Positions 18,897-33,292 are shown, counted from the first letter of the stretch. The stretch is DNA of 64,000 nucleotides from Candidatus Hydrogenedentota bacterium (GCA_016182605.1 JACPGE010000104.1:62001-126000); one strand, 5' to 3'. The notes: generated by a model from the sequence alone, not told the origin. Numbers and translations are program-made.

Positions 18897-19667
18897 ATGA
18901 TGCCTGAGCGCCGGCAGGAAGAATTGCTGCGGATGCTTGCGGTGCAGGAATATCTTTCGGTGGACGAGGCCGTGCTGCGGACGCGGGCGAGCGCGGCGAC
19001 GATCCGGCGGGATTTTGGGGAGTTGTCGGCACGGGGGCTGGTGCTGCGCACCCGGGGCGGGTTGCGGCGTTTGCAGGCGGGCGAGGCGCTGCCCCAGGGC
19101 CGGGCCGGGGAGCATGGGGCGGAGAAGGCGGCGATAGCGCGTGCCGCGGCGGCGCTGTTGATGCCGGAGGATGTGGTGCTGGTGGATGGCGGCACGACGA
19201 CGGCGCAGATACACCGCTATCTCCCGGCGATACCGCTGAAGATTATCACGAATTCGCTGCGGCTGGCTTCGGCGCTGGCGGGCGAGCGGGAGCGTGGACT
19301 GCCGGTGGAGGTGGTGTTGACGGGCGGAACCCTGGAGGCGGCATCGGGGCTGCTGGTGGGGCCGCAGACGGTGATGGCGCTGGAGCAGTACCACGCGCAG
19401 TGGGCGTTGCTGTCGAGCAGCGGGATTTGCGCGGACGGGGTGTTTAACACGAGTGAGTTTGTGGCGGAGAGCGAGCGGGTGATGATCCGGAATGCGGAGC
19501 GCAGCGTGGTGCTGGCGGATGCGAGCAAGGTGGGGCGGCGCTCGCTGTGCCGGGTGGTGGGGCTGGAGTCGATCTCGGGGCTGATCACGGTGGAGACAGC
19601 GGCGAACCGGGACGCATTGAAGGCGATCGAAGGGGCGGGGGTCCGGGTGACGCGCCTTGTGCCTTGA
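18897..19667 (+). CDS. DeoR-family transcriptional regulator
   Basis: 256 residues. The N-terminal winged helix (RRQEELLRMLAVQEYLSVDE, then ASAATIRRDFGELSARG) shows the DeoR signature. The C-terminal sugar-phosphate-sensing domain contains VDGGTTTAQIHRYLP and ITNSLRLA. The ATG at 18897 has GGAAGTGGAG about 9 nt upstream; a second ATG follows immediately at 18900. It is divergent from the dehydrogenase-aldolase operon and probably represses it until a phosphorylated intermediate binds (inference from family and position). Confidence 0.92.
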   Translation: MMPERRQEELLRMLAVQEYLSVDEAVLRTRASAATIRRDFGELSARGLVLRTRGGLRRLQAGEALPQGRAGEHGAEKAAIARAAAALLMPEDVVLVDGGTTTAQIHRYLPAIPLKIITNSLRLASALAGERERGLPVEVVLTGGTLEAASGLLVGPQTVMALEQYHAQWALLSSSGICADGVFNTSEFVAESERVMIRNAERSVVLADASKVGRRSLCRVVGLESISGLITVETAANRDALKAIEGAGVRVTRLVP

Positions 19668-19895
19668 GCGTGACTCTGCCTTGGGCGTGACTGCGCCGGT
19701 GCCGGTCTGCTATAACCTAGCAGCCCGCTGCAAAAGTCGCGCGACGGCGAGAACGAGCAATCTTGGCCGAAATCAAGGCGTGAGACCGCCGGAAATACGG
19801 CTATTTTCAAGGTCTCGCAACGCAGAGTTCGGACAAGAGGGCCGTTCGCAGCCCGCGTTCGAGTTTTGCACCAACCACGGAGACGAGAGCGTCAC

Positions 19896-20777
19896 ATGAA
19901 GGGCATCATATTGGCGGGGGGCGCGGGCACGCGTCTGCACCCGATCACGCGCGCGGTCAGCAAGCAGTTGCTCCCGATCTACGACAAGCCGATGATTTAT
20001 TATCCCTTGAGCACGCTGATGCTTGCCGGAATCCGGGAGGTGCTGATCATCTCCACGCCGCACGACCTCCCGGGATTCGAGCGGCTCTTCGGCGATGGGC
20101 GGGAACTGGGGCTGCGCATCGAGTACGCGGAACAGCCCCGCCCGGACGGGCTGGCGCAGGCCTTTGTTATTGGCGCGGATTTCCTGGAGGGCGGGCCAGC
20201 GTGTCTGGTGCTCGGCGACAACATATTCTATGGCCAGGGACTTTCGACGCTGTTGCGCGAATCGGCGCAGTTGCAGGCGGGTGCGCGGATCTTCGCGTAC
20301 TACGTGAGCGATCCCGAGCGCTATGGCGTGGTCGAGTTTTCGAAAGACGGGCGCGCGCTGAGCCTGGAAGAGAAGCCTGCGAAACCAAAGAGTTCGTATG
20401 CGGTGCCGGGGCTGTACTTCTACGGGCCGGACGTGGTGGTCAAGGCGCGCGCCTTGAAGCCCAGCGCGCGCGGGGAGTACGAGATCACCGATCTGAACCG
20501 GATCTATCTTGAGGAGGCGCGGCTTCAGGTGCAGATATTCGGGCGGGGGGTGGCCTGGCTCGACACGGGGACGAACCGCAGCCTCATGGAGGCGGGCGAG
20601 TTTGTGCGCGCGATCGAAGAGCGGCAGGGACTGAAAATCGCCTGCCTGGAAGAGATTGCGCTGCTCAACCGATGGATTGGCCCGGCAGATGTCTCCGCGC
20701 TGTGCGACGCCATGGGCCACAGCGCGTATGGGAAGTACCTGCGCACGCTGCTGACGCGCTTGGAGACGGAGGCGTAG
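19896..20777 (+). CDS. rmlA: Glucose-1-phosphate thymidylyltransferase RmlA
   Basis: 293 residues, the family length. The nucleotide-binding motif [16 protein letters not shown] is at the N-terminus, followed by the activating Lys-rich segment [18 protein letters not shown]. It joins dTTP and glucose-1-phosphate to give dTDP-glucose, the first step towards dTDP-rhamnose. The ATG at 19896 follows GGAGACGAGAG. The other pathway gene seen, rmlD, is 41 kb away at 62120; rmlB and rmlC are not in the window. The TAG stop lies inside a REP-like repeat that starts at 20775. Confidence 0.96.
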   Translation: MKGIILAGGAGTRLHPITRAVSKQLLPIYDKPMIYYPLSTLMLAGIREVLIISTPHDLPGFERLFGDGRELGLRIEYAEQPRPDGLAQAFVIGADFLEGGPACLVLGDNIFYGQGLSTLLRESAQLQAGARIFAYYVSDPERYGVVEFSKDGRALSLEEKPAKPKSSYAVPGLYFYGPDVVVKARALKPSARGEYEITDLNRIYLEEARLQVQIFGRGVAWLDTGTNRSLMEAGEFVRAIEERQGLKIACLEEIALLNRWIGPADVSALCDAMGHSAYGKYLRTLLTRLETEA

Positions 20778-20904
20778 CCCGGATAAATCACGGGCTCCAT
20801 GCGTTTGTTCCGCAACTCCTTCTTAGACCCACAATGGCCACAACATGCACAGCGGTAGCGCCAGACAGCCCGTGATTTAGCCTGCCCAGTGAACGCCAGC
20901 ACCA
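20775..20904. repeat. Dispersed REP-like inverted repeat, copy A
   Basis: The left arm starts TAGCCCGGATAAATCACGGG at 20775. The right arm around 20867-20886 reads AGCCCGTGATTTAGCCTGCC. TAAATCACGGGCT is shared as an inverted repeat between the arms. The same arrangement with high identity occurs at 57074-57253, including the inner stretch GCGTTTGTTCCG. The first bases are the stop codon of rmlA. A partial arm (TAGCCCGGATATTGCAAC) recurs at about 20983. Confidence 0.75.
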
Positions 20905-21228
20905 GCCTCGCGCTGAGCATATTTCACCACGTTGCCAATCCGAATGCGATCCGGAGGTCGCAAAGTGGTGAAATGTGCGGGGTAGCCCGGATATTGCAAC
21001 TCTTCAAGGCTTCCTGACTATAAGCTCGTGCGGAAACCTGCTGAACCTTGCTCAGCATGCTGGTACTGCGCGCGTTCCCCATCAGACCGGGGCCTCCTCC
21101 CCCCGCATGGCCGCCCGGCACGCCCCGGCGCTCCTGACTGGAAAACGGTTGACAATTGTGGGCCGCCTGCACCACGATTGGAGAGTGTGCTGTGCTGTTT
21201 TCAGACGAATTGGCAAGGAATCCCTCCA
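20905..21228. other. Intergenic region upstream of the giant repeat protein
   Basis: I see no gene. The region holds a partial REP-like arm near 20983 and presumably the promoter of the exported repeat protein, but I could not pick a convincing -35/-10 pair. The frame of the downstream gene is open back to 21028, without signal-peptide character before 21229. Confidence 0.45.
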
Positions 21229-27084
<5,856 letters not shown>

Positions 27085-27182
27085 TGCGAGTTAACGTTTC
27101 GCATCCGCCGGTTTCCACCGTTGTGCGTTGCGTGTTCACTGCGCGCGCATCCAGAAAAAACGAATAGCGGAGCTAACTTCTG

Positions 27183-28031
27183 GTGTGTTCTCATTGCGGG
27201 TATGGGATCGTGTTGCTCGTGACGCTCGCGGGATGGATCCCCCCAGACGCACATGCCGGCGCGGAGCCGGCCGCTCCAGCGGGAAGCGCGCGTGCGCCCG
27301 AAATGCGCAGCACGCCCGGCGGCGCCGCGTTTGCCCTCATCGAAGCCGCCGTCCTCCCCGCGCCCACGCTGCTCGTCTGCGCGAAGGACGCGATCTCCAC
27401 GCTGAGCGTAGACCCCTACCGTCACACGGGAACGCTGCTCCATGCGGAGGGCTGGAACGTGATCGCGCTCGACTTGCCCTGCCATGGCGCGGATCAACGC
27501 GAAGGCGAGCGTCCGGAACTGGAGGGCTGGCGCGATCGGGTCGAACGCGGCGAGAACATCGTCACCCCGTGGCAGGCGCGCGTAAATGACGTGTTGAAGT
27601 ATCTGGTCAACGCGGGGATGGCCGAGCCCAACCGCTTCGTGGCGGACGGCACCTCCCGCGGCGGCTACATGGCCTGCCAGGCGGCCGCGGGCAACCCGGC
27701 GATCCGCGCCGTGGCCGCGTATGGACCCGTCACCAACTTGATGGGGCTGCGCGAATTCGAGGGGATGGAAAACAGCCCGCTCGTGCGCGAACTGGCACTG
27801 ACCACGATTGCCCCGGCCCTCGCGGAGCGCCCCATCTGGATCACCATCGGCAGTCAGGACACCCGCGTGGGCACGGATTACGCCATCGCGTTCGCGCGCA
27901 GCGTCACCGCCGCCGCGGACCAGAAAGGGCAAGACGCGCGCCTGATGCTGCGCGTAACGCCCACCAAAGGGCACAGCAGCACCAACGAAGACCACGCGGA
28001 AGCTGCGCAATGGATCCGGGGTCTGGAGTAA
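27183..28031 (+). CDS. Secreted alpha/beta hydrolase (dienelactone hydrolase/peptidase-like)
   Basis: 282 residues. A hydrophobic N-terminus (IVLLVTLAGWIPPDAHA) looks like a signal peptide. The alpha/beta-hydrolase nucleophile elbow is DGTSRGGYMA (Ser), with a candidate acid in IGSQDTRVG and the His in TKGHSSTNED. The GTG start at 27183 has GGAG about 10 nt upstream. The substrate is unknown. It stands alone after the giant repeat protein, before the low-GC island. Confidence 0.8.
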   Translation: MCSHCGYGIVLLVTLAGWIPPDAHAGAEPAAPAGSARAPEMRSTPGGAAFALIEAAVLPAPTLLVCAKDAISTLSVDPYRHTGTLLHAEGWNVIALDLPCHGADQREGERPELEGWRDRVERGENIVTPWQARVNDVLKYLVNAGMAEPNRFVADGTSRGGYMACQAAAGNPAIRAVAAYGPVTNLMGLREFEGMENSPLVRELALTTIAPALAERPIWITIGSQDTRVGTDYAIAFARSVTAAADQKGQDARLMLRVTPTKGHSSTNEDHAEAAQWIRGLE

Positions 28032-28085
28032 GATAGACGTGCGGTTCGCCGGCCAAAACACGCATTGAGGAAGTCAGCAAACATT

Positions 28086-28358
28086 ATGACGGCTGAAAAC
28101 GCAATCTGTTCGGACCTTGCCATTCCCCCCGGAGAACTCTTGGAGGAGGTACTCGAATACTTGGGTATAACCAAAGAGTCGTTTGCATCACAGATGGACC
28201 GTCCTGCATCAAAAATAGTCGCTCTTTTCGATGGAGATGATACTATCTCTCTTGATATCGCGCTGCAACTTGAACACGTTGTGGGAGTGCCTGCCCACAT
28301 TTGGACCGGATTGGAGGCGGAGTACCGACTGACTCTGGCACGAAAGTTTGCGAGTTGA
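28086..28358 (+). CDS. HigA-like XRE-family antitoxin or regulator, no toxin partner
   Basis: 90 residues from the ATG at 28086 (a TTG at 28065 is closer to a GAGGAAG and would add 7). The sequence follows the HigA/antidote pattern: AIPPGELLEEVLEYLGITKE, an HTH region, then LDIALQLEHVVGVPAHIWTG. In HigBA modules the toxin gene directly precedes the antitoxin, but here the preceding gene is a hydrolase. It may act as a transcriptional regulator for the SIR2 cassette 160 nt downstream (inference). Base composition drops in GC from here to about 31.9 kb. Confidence 0.7.
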   Translation: MTAENAICSDLAIPPGELLEEVLEYLGITKESFASQMDRPASKIVALFDGDDTISLDIALQLEHVVGVPAHIWTGLEAEYRLTLARKFAS

Positions 28359-28517
28359 AAACAACGATAGATGGAATAGTGTCCAGAGAGGTCCAGGCAC
28401 AGGTCACTTTCGAGCATCTGTGCACCTAATTGGGAGTGACACTTTGTGGTTCTTGGCTGCACATCTGCAACTCACTCCTGCTCTGGTTGGGCATATTTCC
28501 AAAAGGAGTTCGTTTTG

Positions 28518-30218
28518 TTGGAACAACACATCGCCCTTGCAATGAGCATGCATTCGAACCCCGGCGTTTACGCTCTGCTCTTGGGGTCCGGGGTATCCAG
28601 GGCCGCCGGTATTCCAACAGGTTGGGAAATCATTATTGATCTCATCCGCCAGTTAGCGGCTGCATCGGGAGATGAATGCAGTGAATCTCCGGATCTGTGG
28701 TTTCGTGACAAATATGGTGTGAAGCCAGGCTATAGCTACATTCTTGAGCAAGTCGGAAAGAAGCCGGCGGAACGAAGCAGGATTCTGCAGCAGTATTTTG
28801 AGCCCATGCATGATGAATCTAGCAAAGGCGATAGGAACCCTACCAGGGCACACAAAGCCATAGCGCAATTGGTCATTCGTGGTTCTGTGCGCCTCATCTT
28901 AACGACGAATTTCGACAGGCTCATGGAAAGGGCCTTGGAGGAGGCAGGAATTTCACCAGCCGTGATAAGCACACCGGCACAGGCGGTTGGGGCAGTTCCG
29001 CTTGTACATTCTCGTTGCACCGTCGTAAAGCTTCACGGAGACTATCTCGATCCAAGAACCAAGAATACACTTACCGAACTTGATAAATATGACCGGCGCA
29101 TGAACAAACTACTCGACAAAGTTCTCGATGAGTACGGCCTCATTGTCTGTGGCTGGTCCGGTCAATGGGACGGCGCATTGGCCACGGCTATCGAGCGCCG
29201 AAGAAACCGGCGATATACAACGTGGTGGGCCACAAGGGGAGAACTGATCGCTGAGGCTAAACGGCTCGTGGATCATTGCAAGGCGGAAGTTGTGAAAATC
29301 AGCGACGCCGATGAGTTCTTTGAGAAAATGTCTGCTGAGATTGATGCCCTTGATGGGTCCGACAGGCTACATCCCGTTTCAGTCAAAGTTGCTGTAAACC
29401 TCGCAAAGCGATATATTTCCGAACCAAGGCATTCCATTCAACTATACGATCTCTTGAGACACGAAGCGGAGAAACTGATCTGCACGCTTAGGTCGAGACC
29501 AATCCAGAATTCCGGACAATTCCCCGATTCGGACCCGTTGAACATTCAGGCATATGATTCGCTTTCAGAGATAATTTTCAGCGTTATCGCCGCAGGATCT
29601 TACTGGGACAGCAACTTGCACAACTTGGAGAGCTGGATAAAGATTACGAGGTGGGTATTGAATTCTACTCCAAATGGTTGCACCAATAGCGTTCAGGGAC
29701 ACCCGGCACGTCTCATGCTTTATGCCGCTGGCGTCGGCCTGGCAGGGAAAGACAAGTTTGACGGCGTATTTAAGCTCTTGAATGAAGTGGTGGTAAGGAA
29801 ACATGAGGAAGAGGAGCCGCTCTCGCATGCTCTGGCGCATTGCGAACATGAGACGAAGACTTTCAATGGGCTGCCCGGGTTTTCGTCGTCGCGGTCTCCC
29901 GTCTCTGATTATATCTTCAAGGTCTTGCGTCCCGCATTCCATGAAGTGCTCCCGGACGACTTCGAATACCAGCGGGCGTTCGATATTTTTGAGTTTCTCC
30001 AGTCTATTCATACTGCCCACAAGCACGATTGGGCCATCCCGAGTGCCTACATGTATCACCAAACAGTTCGAGGCCCGTGGCAGTTGTTGGATGAAGAGAT
30101 TACATCGAACCCCGAATCCCATTCCGTACTTAAGGCAGAGTTCTGCGGCGGTACTCACGCGGGCTACAAAAACGCACGGGAATGTATAGACCGAATGATA
30201 GCGAAGCAAGTCACATAA
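28518..30218 (+). CDS. SIR2-family protein, predicted NAD-consuming defence effector
   Basis: About 566 residues from the TTG at 28518, which has AAAAGGAG 9 nt upstream (TTG at 28515 is equally possible; a GTG at 28446 has no good site). The SIR2 domain fills roughly 1-280: LLLGSGVSRAAGIPTGWE (NAD loop), LTTNFDRL at 129-133, catalytic His173 in VKLHGDY, and CGWSGQWD at 211-218. The C-terminal half (about 285 residues, ending in a HKHDW region) matches nothing I know. SIR2 proteins of this kind act in anti-phage systems as NADases that kill infected cells. Here it heads a run of three further small genes. It is distinct from the protein-deacetylase sirtuins, which carry a zinc-binding four-Cys module that I do not see. 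Confidence 0.82.
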   Translation: MEQHIALAMSMHSNPGVYALLLGSGVSRAAGIPTGWEIIIDLIRQLAAASGDECSESPDLWFRDKYGVKPGYSYILEQVGKKPAERSRILQQYFEPMHDESSKGDRNPTRAHKAIAQLVIRGSVRLILTTNFDRLMERALEEAGISPAVISTPAQAVGAVPLVHSRCTVVKLHGDYLDPRTKNTLTELDKYDRRMNKLLDKVLDEYGLIVCGWSGQWDGALATAIERRRNRRYTTWWATRGELIAEAKRLVDHCKAEVVKISDADEFFEKMSAEIDALDGSDRLHPVSVKVAVNLAKRYISEPRHSIQLYDLLRHEAEKLICTLRSRPIQNSGQFPDSDPLNIQAYDSLSEIIFSVIAAGSYWDSNLHNLESWIKITRWVLNSTPNGCTNSVQGHPARLMLYAAGVGLAGKDKFDGVFKLLNEVVVRKHEEEEPLSHALAHCEHETKTFNGLPGFSSSRSPVSDYIFKVLRPAFHEVLPDDFEYQRAFDIFEFLQSIHTAHKHDWAIPSAYMYHQTVRGPWQLLDEEITSNPESHSVLKAEFCGGTHAGYKNARECIDRMIAKQVT

Positions 30219-30263
30219 TCCAAAGAGCTGACTTGGTGACGGACTTACGTGAGGATGTCCTAC

Positions 30264-30635
30264 ATGTCAATTGAACCACCCGAGATCAGATATGTCCCAC
30301 ATGCGGAATTGATCATCTACCAAATCTCCGAAGACGAATTGAAAGGGCTGGAACAAGGCCACGCACAATCTCTCTTCATGACCCTTGGGCCATTGCTCAT
30401 CGGCATCGCCATCACGGGCTTGACGACGCTACTCACGGTGACAATGCCCAGCACAAGCGTGCGCGATGGATTTCTCATCGCGACATCAGCGACAGGAATC
30501 CCTGGCGCGTTACTCATGGGGTTGGGGATTTATCGGCACTTCACGAGCGCGAACATTGGAAAGACCATTCGTTCGCGGGCCAATGAGACCCCTGCAGGCA
30601 CCAAGGTAAAGACACTGGATGGGGGGACATTCTGA
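30264..30635 (+). CDS. Small protein with two predicted transmembrane helices
   Basis: 123 residues from the ATG at 30264 (GAGG about 9 nt upstream; GTG at 30249 and ATG at 30255 are alternatives). A soluble N-terminal 45 residues (PPEIRYVPHAELIIYQISED) is followed by two hydrophobic helices around 47-70 (LGPLLIGIAITGLTTLLTV) and 83-103 (TSATGIPGALLMGLGIY), then a basic C-terminal tail. I recognise no family. The stop overlaps the next ATG by one base (TGATG), so it is translationally coupled to the DUF1883 gene. Co-transcription with the SIR2 gene (45 nt gap) suggests a membrane partner. Confidence 0.65.
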   Translation: MSIEPPEIRYVPHAELIIYQISEDELKGLEQGHAQSLFMTLGPLLIGIAITGLTTLLTVTMPSTSVRDGFLIATSATGIPGALLMGLGIYRHFTSANIGKTIRSRANETPAGTKVKTLDGGTF

Positions 30636-30901
30636 TGAACTATCTTAAAACGGAAGTGCAGGCCAATAGAGGTGACATTATTGAGGTCACGCTTGAAGGA
30701 AACGCGGCAAATGTCATGCTTTTGAATTCGGAAAACTTCGCCAACTACCGTTCTGGGCGGTCATTCAAGTACATAGGAGGATTCTTTGAGAAATCGCCTG
30801 CAATCTTCACTGCTCCAAATACCGGCAAGTGGTTTGTCATCGTTGATCTCGGGAATCGAACTGGCAAGGTTAGGGCGGGTGTGCGGGTAATCAAGACATG
30901 A
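30635..30901 (+). CDS. DUF1883 domain protein
   Basis: 88 residues, a complete stand-alone DUF1883 domain: MNYLKTEVQANRGDIIEVTL, GNAANVMLLNSENFANYRSG, WFVIVDLGNRTGKVRAGVRV. It is a compact beta-rich fold of unknown function. Elsewhere the domain occurs alone or fused to TIR domains (family knowledge, from memory). TIR and SIR2 are both NAD-processing enzymes, so its presence beside SIR2 is suggestive. It is coupled to the two-helix protein upstream by a one-base overlap. Confidence 0.8.
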   Translation: MNYLKTEVQANRGDIIEVTLEGNAANVMLLNSENFANYRSGRSFKYIGGFFEKSPAIFTAPNTGKWFVIVDLGNRTGKVRAGVRVIKT

Positions 30902-30911
30902 GCGAACGCCA

Positions 30912-31646
30912 ATGAAGTTCTCCAATTACATCGTGTACGTGGACGAGAGCGGCGATCACGGATTGAGCGCCATCAATCTGGACTACCCCGTCTTTGTCTT
31001 GGCATTTTGTATCTTCAAAAAGGAAGTCTACTCGTCGACAATTGTGCCATCGGTCACTTCCCTAAAGTTCAAAGCATTCGGGCACGATATGGCCGTTCTT
31101 CACGAACACGACATTCGAAAGCGGAGCGGTCCATTCAAAGCATTCAACGAAAGGCAGCGAGAGAAGTTCTTGAGCTTGTTGTCGGATATTATTGAACGTT
31201 CGGATTTCTCGCTTGTGGCAATAGCAATCGACAAGCTGAAGCTTCGGGATAAGTATCCCGAGCCGGAGAATCCGTATAATTTAGCAATGAGCATGGGACT
31301 CGAGAGGATCTTTCACTATCTCAATGAAAAAGGTGAAAGCTCACTTCTCACCCATGTGGTGTTTGAGTCGCGCGGCCCGAGGGAAGATTCAGAACTCGAA
31401 TTGGAATTCCGCCGGGTGTGTGATGGCCGGAACGAATGCGGAAAGAGTCTGCCCTTTGAGATTGTATTCGCCGACAAGAAGTCGAACTCAGTCGGCTTGC
31501 AGTTTTCGGACATGACCGCACGCCCAATCGGCCTCAGTATTCTGAGACCGGACCAACCGAATCGTGCAATGGATATACTTCGAACGAAATTTCGCAGGTC
31601 GCAAGACGGGATGATTTCCGGATATGGGCTCAAGGTATTCCCCTGA
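30912..31646 (+). CDS. DUF3800 domain protein
   Basis: 244 residues. The N-terminal acidic motif IVYVDESGDHG and the C-terminal LQFSDMTARPIGLS are the two hallmark blocks of DUF3800, a predicted RNase H-like fold often found in defence islands. The gene follows DUF1883 by 10 nt with a weak ribosome binding site. It ends just before a GC-rich hairpin at 31658-31677. Enzymatic activity has not been established for the family, so its role as nuclease or regulator here is open. Confidence 0.8.
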   Translation: MKFSNYIVYVDESGDHGLSAINLDYPVFVLAFCIFKKEVYSSTIVPSVTSLKFKAFGHDMAVLHEHDIRKRSGPFKAFNERQREKFLSLLSDIIERSDFSLVAIAIDKLKLRDKYPEPENPYNLAMSMGLERIFHYLNEKGESSLLTHVVFESRGPREDSELELEFRRVCDGRNECGKSLPFEIVFADKKSNSVGLQFSDMTARPIGLSILRPDQPNRAMDILRTKFRRSQDGMISGYGLKVFP

Positions 31647-31657
31647 AAAACCCAAGA

Positions 31658-31677
31658 CCGCTGGGAAGTCCCAGCGG
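31658..31677 (+). terminator. Hairpin after the DUF3800 gene, possible terminator
   Basis: A perfect 8-bp stem CCGCTGGG/CCCAGCGG with an AAGT loop begins 11 nt after the stop codon. No T-run follows, so it may terminate poorly or act instead as an mRNA 3'-end stabiliser. Confidence 0.45.
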
Positions 31678-31743
31678 CCAAGTGTCGATCAGGAAGTCCC
31701 AATCCTTAACTGAAGTTTACGACGAAATTGCAGACGTGTCAAT

Positions 31744-31794
31744 GAGAATCCAACAATTTTGAGAATCCAACAATTTTGAGAATCCAACAATTTC
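31744..31794. repeat. Three tandem copies of a 17-bp repeat
   Basis: GAGAATCCAACAATTTT occurs at 31744-31760 and 31761-31777; the third copy, at 31778-31794, differs only in its last base. It lies in the AT-richer spacer between the DUF3800 gene and tRNA-Pro. The rest of the 31647-31977 spacer shows no gene. Confidence 0.85.
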
Positions 31795-31977
31795 AGAGAA
31801 CGTGAGAAATCTGGCTCCAAAAAGGAGCAATTGAAGCGATTCAGTAAGCCCAAGAGCCAGTGATCCCCTGCCAAGTAAGCAATATAGGGTGTGGACCCCT
31901 TGGGTCTCCGCATACGGGCGAATCGGGGGATGCCATTTTCTCGACGAAAGTCTCTGAATCAGGCAGAGAAAAAATGG

Positions 31978-32052
31978 TCGGGGTGAGAGGATTCGAACCT
32001 CCGGCCCCCTGGTCCCAAACCAGGTGCGCTAACCGGACTGCGCTACACCCCG
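31978..32052 (-). tRNA. tRNA-Pro(UGG)
   Basis: On the minus strand the acceptor arms CGGGGTG/CACCCCG pair fully. The anticodon stem CCTGG/CCAGG encloses the loop TTTGGGA, giving anticodon TGG. The T arm GGAGG-TTCGAAT-CCTCT is intact. The discriminator base is A and CCA is encoded at 31977-31975. The 3' end faces the SIR2 island, the orientation expected when an integrase uses a tRNA 3' end as attachment site. Confidence 0.95.
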
Positions 32053-32301
32053 ACAGAAGGGCGTCATAGTATCACAGGGAGACGCGCCTTGCCAAACCGC
32101 CCTTTGTCCGTTGGGCCGGCCCCAAGGCCCTTTCGCGCCCACACTGCCCGCCCGGGCGGCGGGAAATGCCCCGCAACGTTGGTGTAAGATACCCGCCTTG
32201 GAGCGGTCCGGCTGCGCCGCGCCAATTCGCATTGCCCCGCCACGGGCCGGCACGGCGCGGGCATCACGGCAGACACCACGATCGATGTGCGGAAGGGCCC
32301 C

Positions 32302-33243
32302 ATGAAACGGTTCATTGCAAAGCACTCGCCCCTGTTCATTCTGGCGGCCCTCTGTGTCGCCATGGCCTTCTACTCCGAGTCCTTCCGGACCACCGAGAAC
32401 TTCCAAAGCGTCGCCTACCGCACCGCCGTCATCGGCATCATCGCCACCGGCCAGTTGGCCGTCATTCTCACCGCCGGCATCGACCTCTCCGTCGGCAGTG
32501 TTGCCGCCCTGGCCGGCGTCGTCGGCTGTATCGCCATGAAGGAATACAACATACCCGTGCCCCTCGGCATCCTGCTCGGCATGCTCACCGGCCTCGCATG
32601 CGGACTCATCAACGGCGCCCTCTGCACCAAGGGCCGCATCCCCCCCTTCATCGTCACCCTCGGCATGATGATGGTTGCCCGAGGACTCGCCCTGCTCCTC
32701 ACCGGCGGGGAGCCCATCTTCGGCCTCCCCGCGGGCTTCGCCTGGCTTGGCGGCACCGAGACTTGGTGGACCCCCGTGCTCATCACCGTGGCGCTCGCCG
32801 TCACTTTCGCCATTACCCTCAATTTTACCCGATTCGGCCGCTCCCTCTATGCCATCGGCGGCAACCGCCAAGCCGCGCGCCTCTCCGGCATCCCCGTGGA
32901 CCGGGTCCGCGTCGGCGCCTTCGCCCTTTGTGGCGCCCTCGCGGGCACCGCCGGCATGGTCCTCGCCTCCCGCACCAGCATCGCCTCGCCCAACGCGGCC
33001 GAGATGAGCGAACTCGACGCCATCGCGGCCTGCGTCATCGGCGGCGCCAGCCTCATGGGCGGGGAGGGCGGCGCCATTGCCTCGCTCGCGGGCGCCCTGA
33101 TCATGATGGTGCTCCGCAACTTCTGCAACCTGGAGAACATCGAGGTCTACTGGCAGCAGGTTATCGTCGGCTCCCTCATCGTGGCCCTGGTCTTTTACGA
33201 CAACCACCGCAAACGCAAGGCCGGCCTGCTCAACGACGACTGA
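32302..33243 (+). CDS. Sugar ABC transporter permease (RbsC-like)
   Basis: 313 residues, highly hydrophobic with about eight to ten predicted membrane helices. The BPD_transp_2 signature is present: VILTAGIDLSVGSVAALAG near the N-terminus and DAIAACVIGGASLMGGEGGA near the C-terminus. The ATG at 32302 follows GGAAGG. Ribose-type importers need an ATPase and a periplasmic binding protein, but neither is adjacent, so this permease must work with subunits encoded elsewhere or be a remnant. Confidence 0.88.
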   Translation: MKRFIAKHSPLFILAALCVAMAFYSESFRTTENFQSVAYRTAVIGIIATGQLAVILTAGIDLSVGSVAALAGVVGCIAMKEYNIPVPLGILLGMLTGLACGLINGALCTKGRIPPFIVTLGMMMVARGLALLLTGGEPIFGLPAGFAWLGGTETWWTPVLITVALAVTFAITLNFTRFGRSLYAIGGNRQAARLSGIPVDRVRVGAFALCGALAGTAGMVLASRTSIASPNAAEMSELDAIAACVIGGASLMGGEGGAIASLAGALIMMVLRNFCNLENIEVYWQQVIVGSLIVALVFYDNHRKRKAGLLNDD

Positions 33244-33292
33244 CAAGAAAAGCACAGCGCCGTGAATTAGATTAGAATGGAAGGGGCCGGCT

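Noticed and set aside
28552-28560. Copy of the tRNA-Pro 3' end (ATTCGAACC) near the start of the SIR2 gene as an attL site
   Set aside because: Only 9 bases match and they lie inside the SIR2 coding sequence at a conserved segment, so chance is the better explanation.
28518-30901. Assignment of the island to Thoeris, DSR or another named SIR2 system
   Set aside because: No TIR ThsB gene, no HerA or Argonaute gene, and no SLOG domain is visible in the SIR2 protein; the companions differ from those systems.
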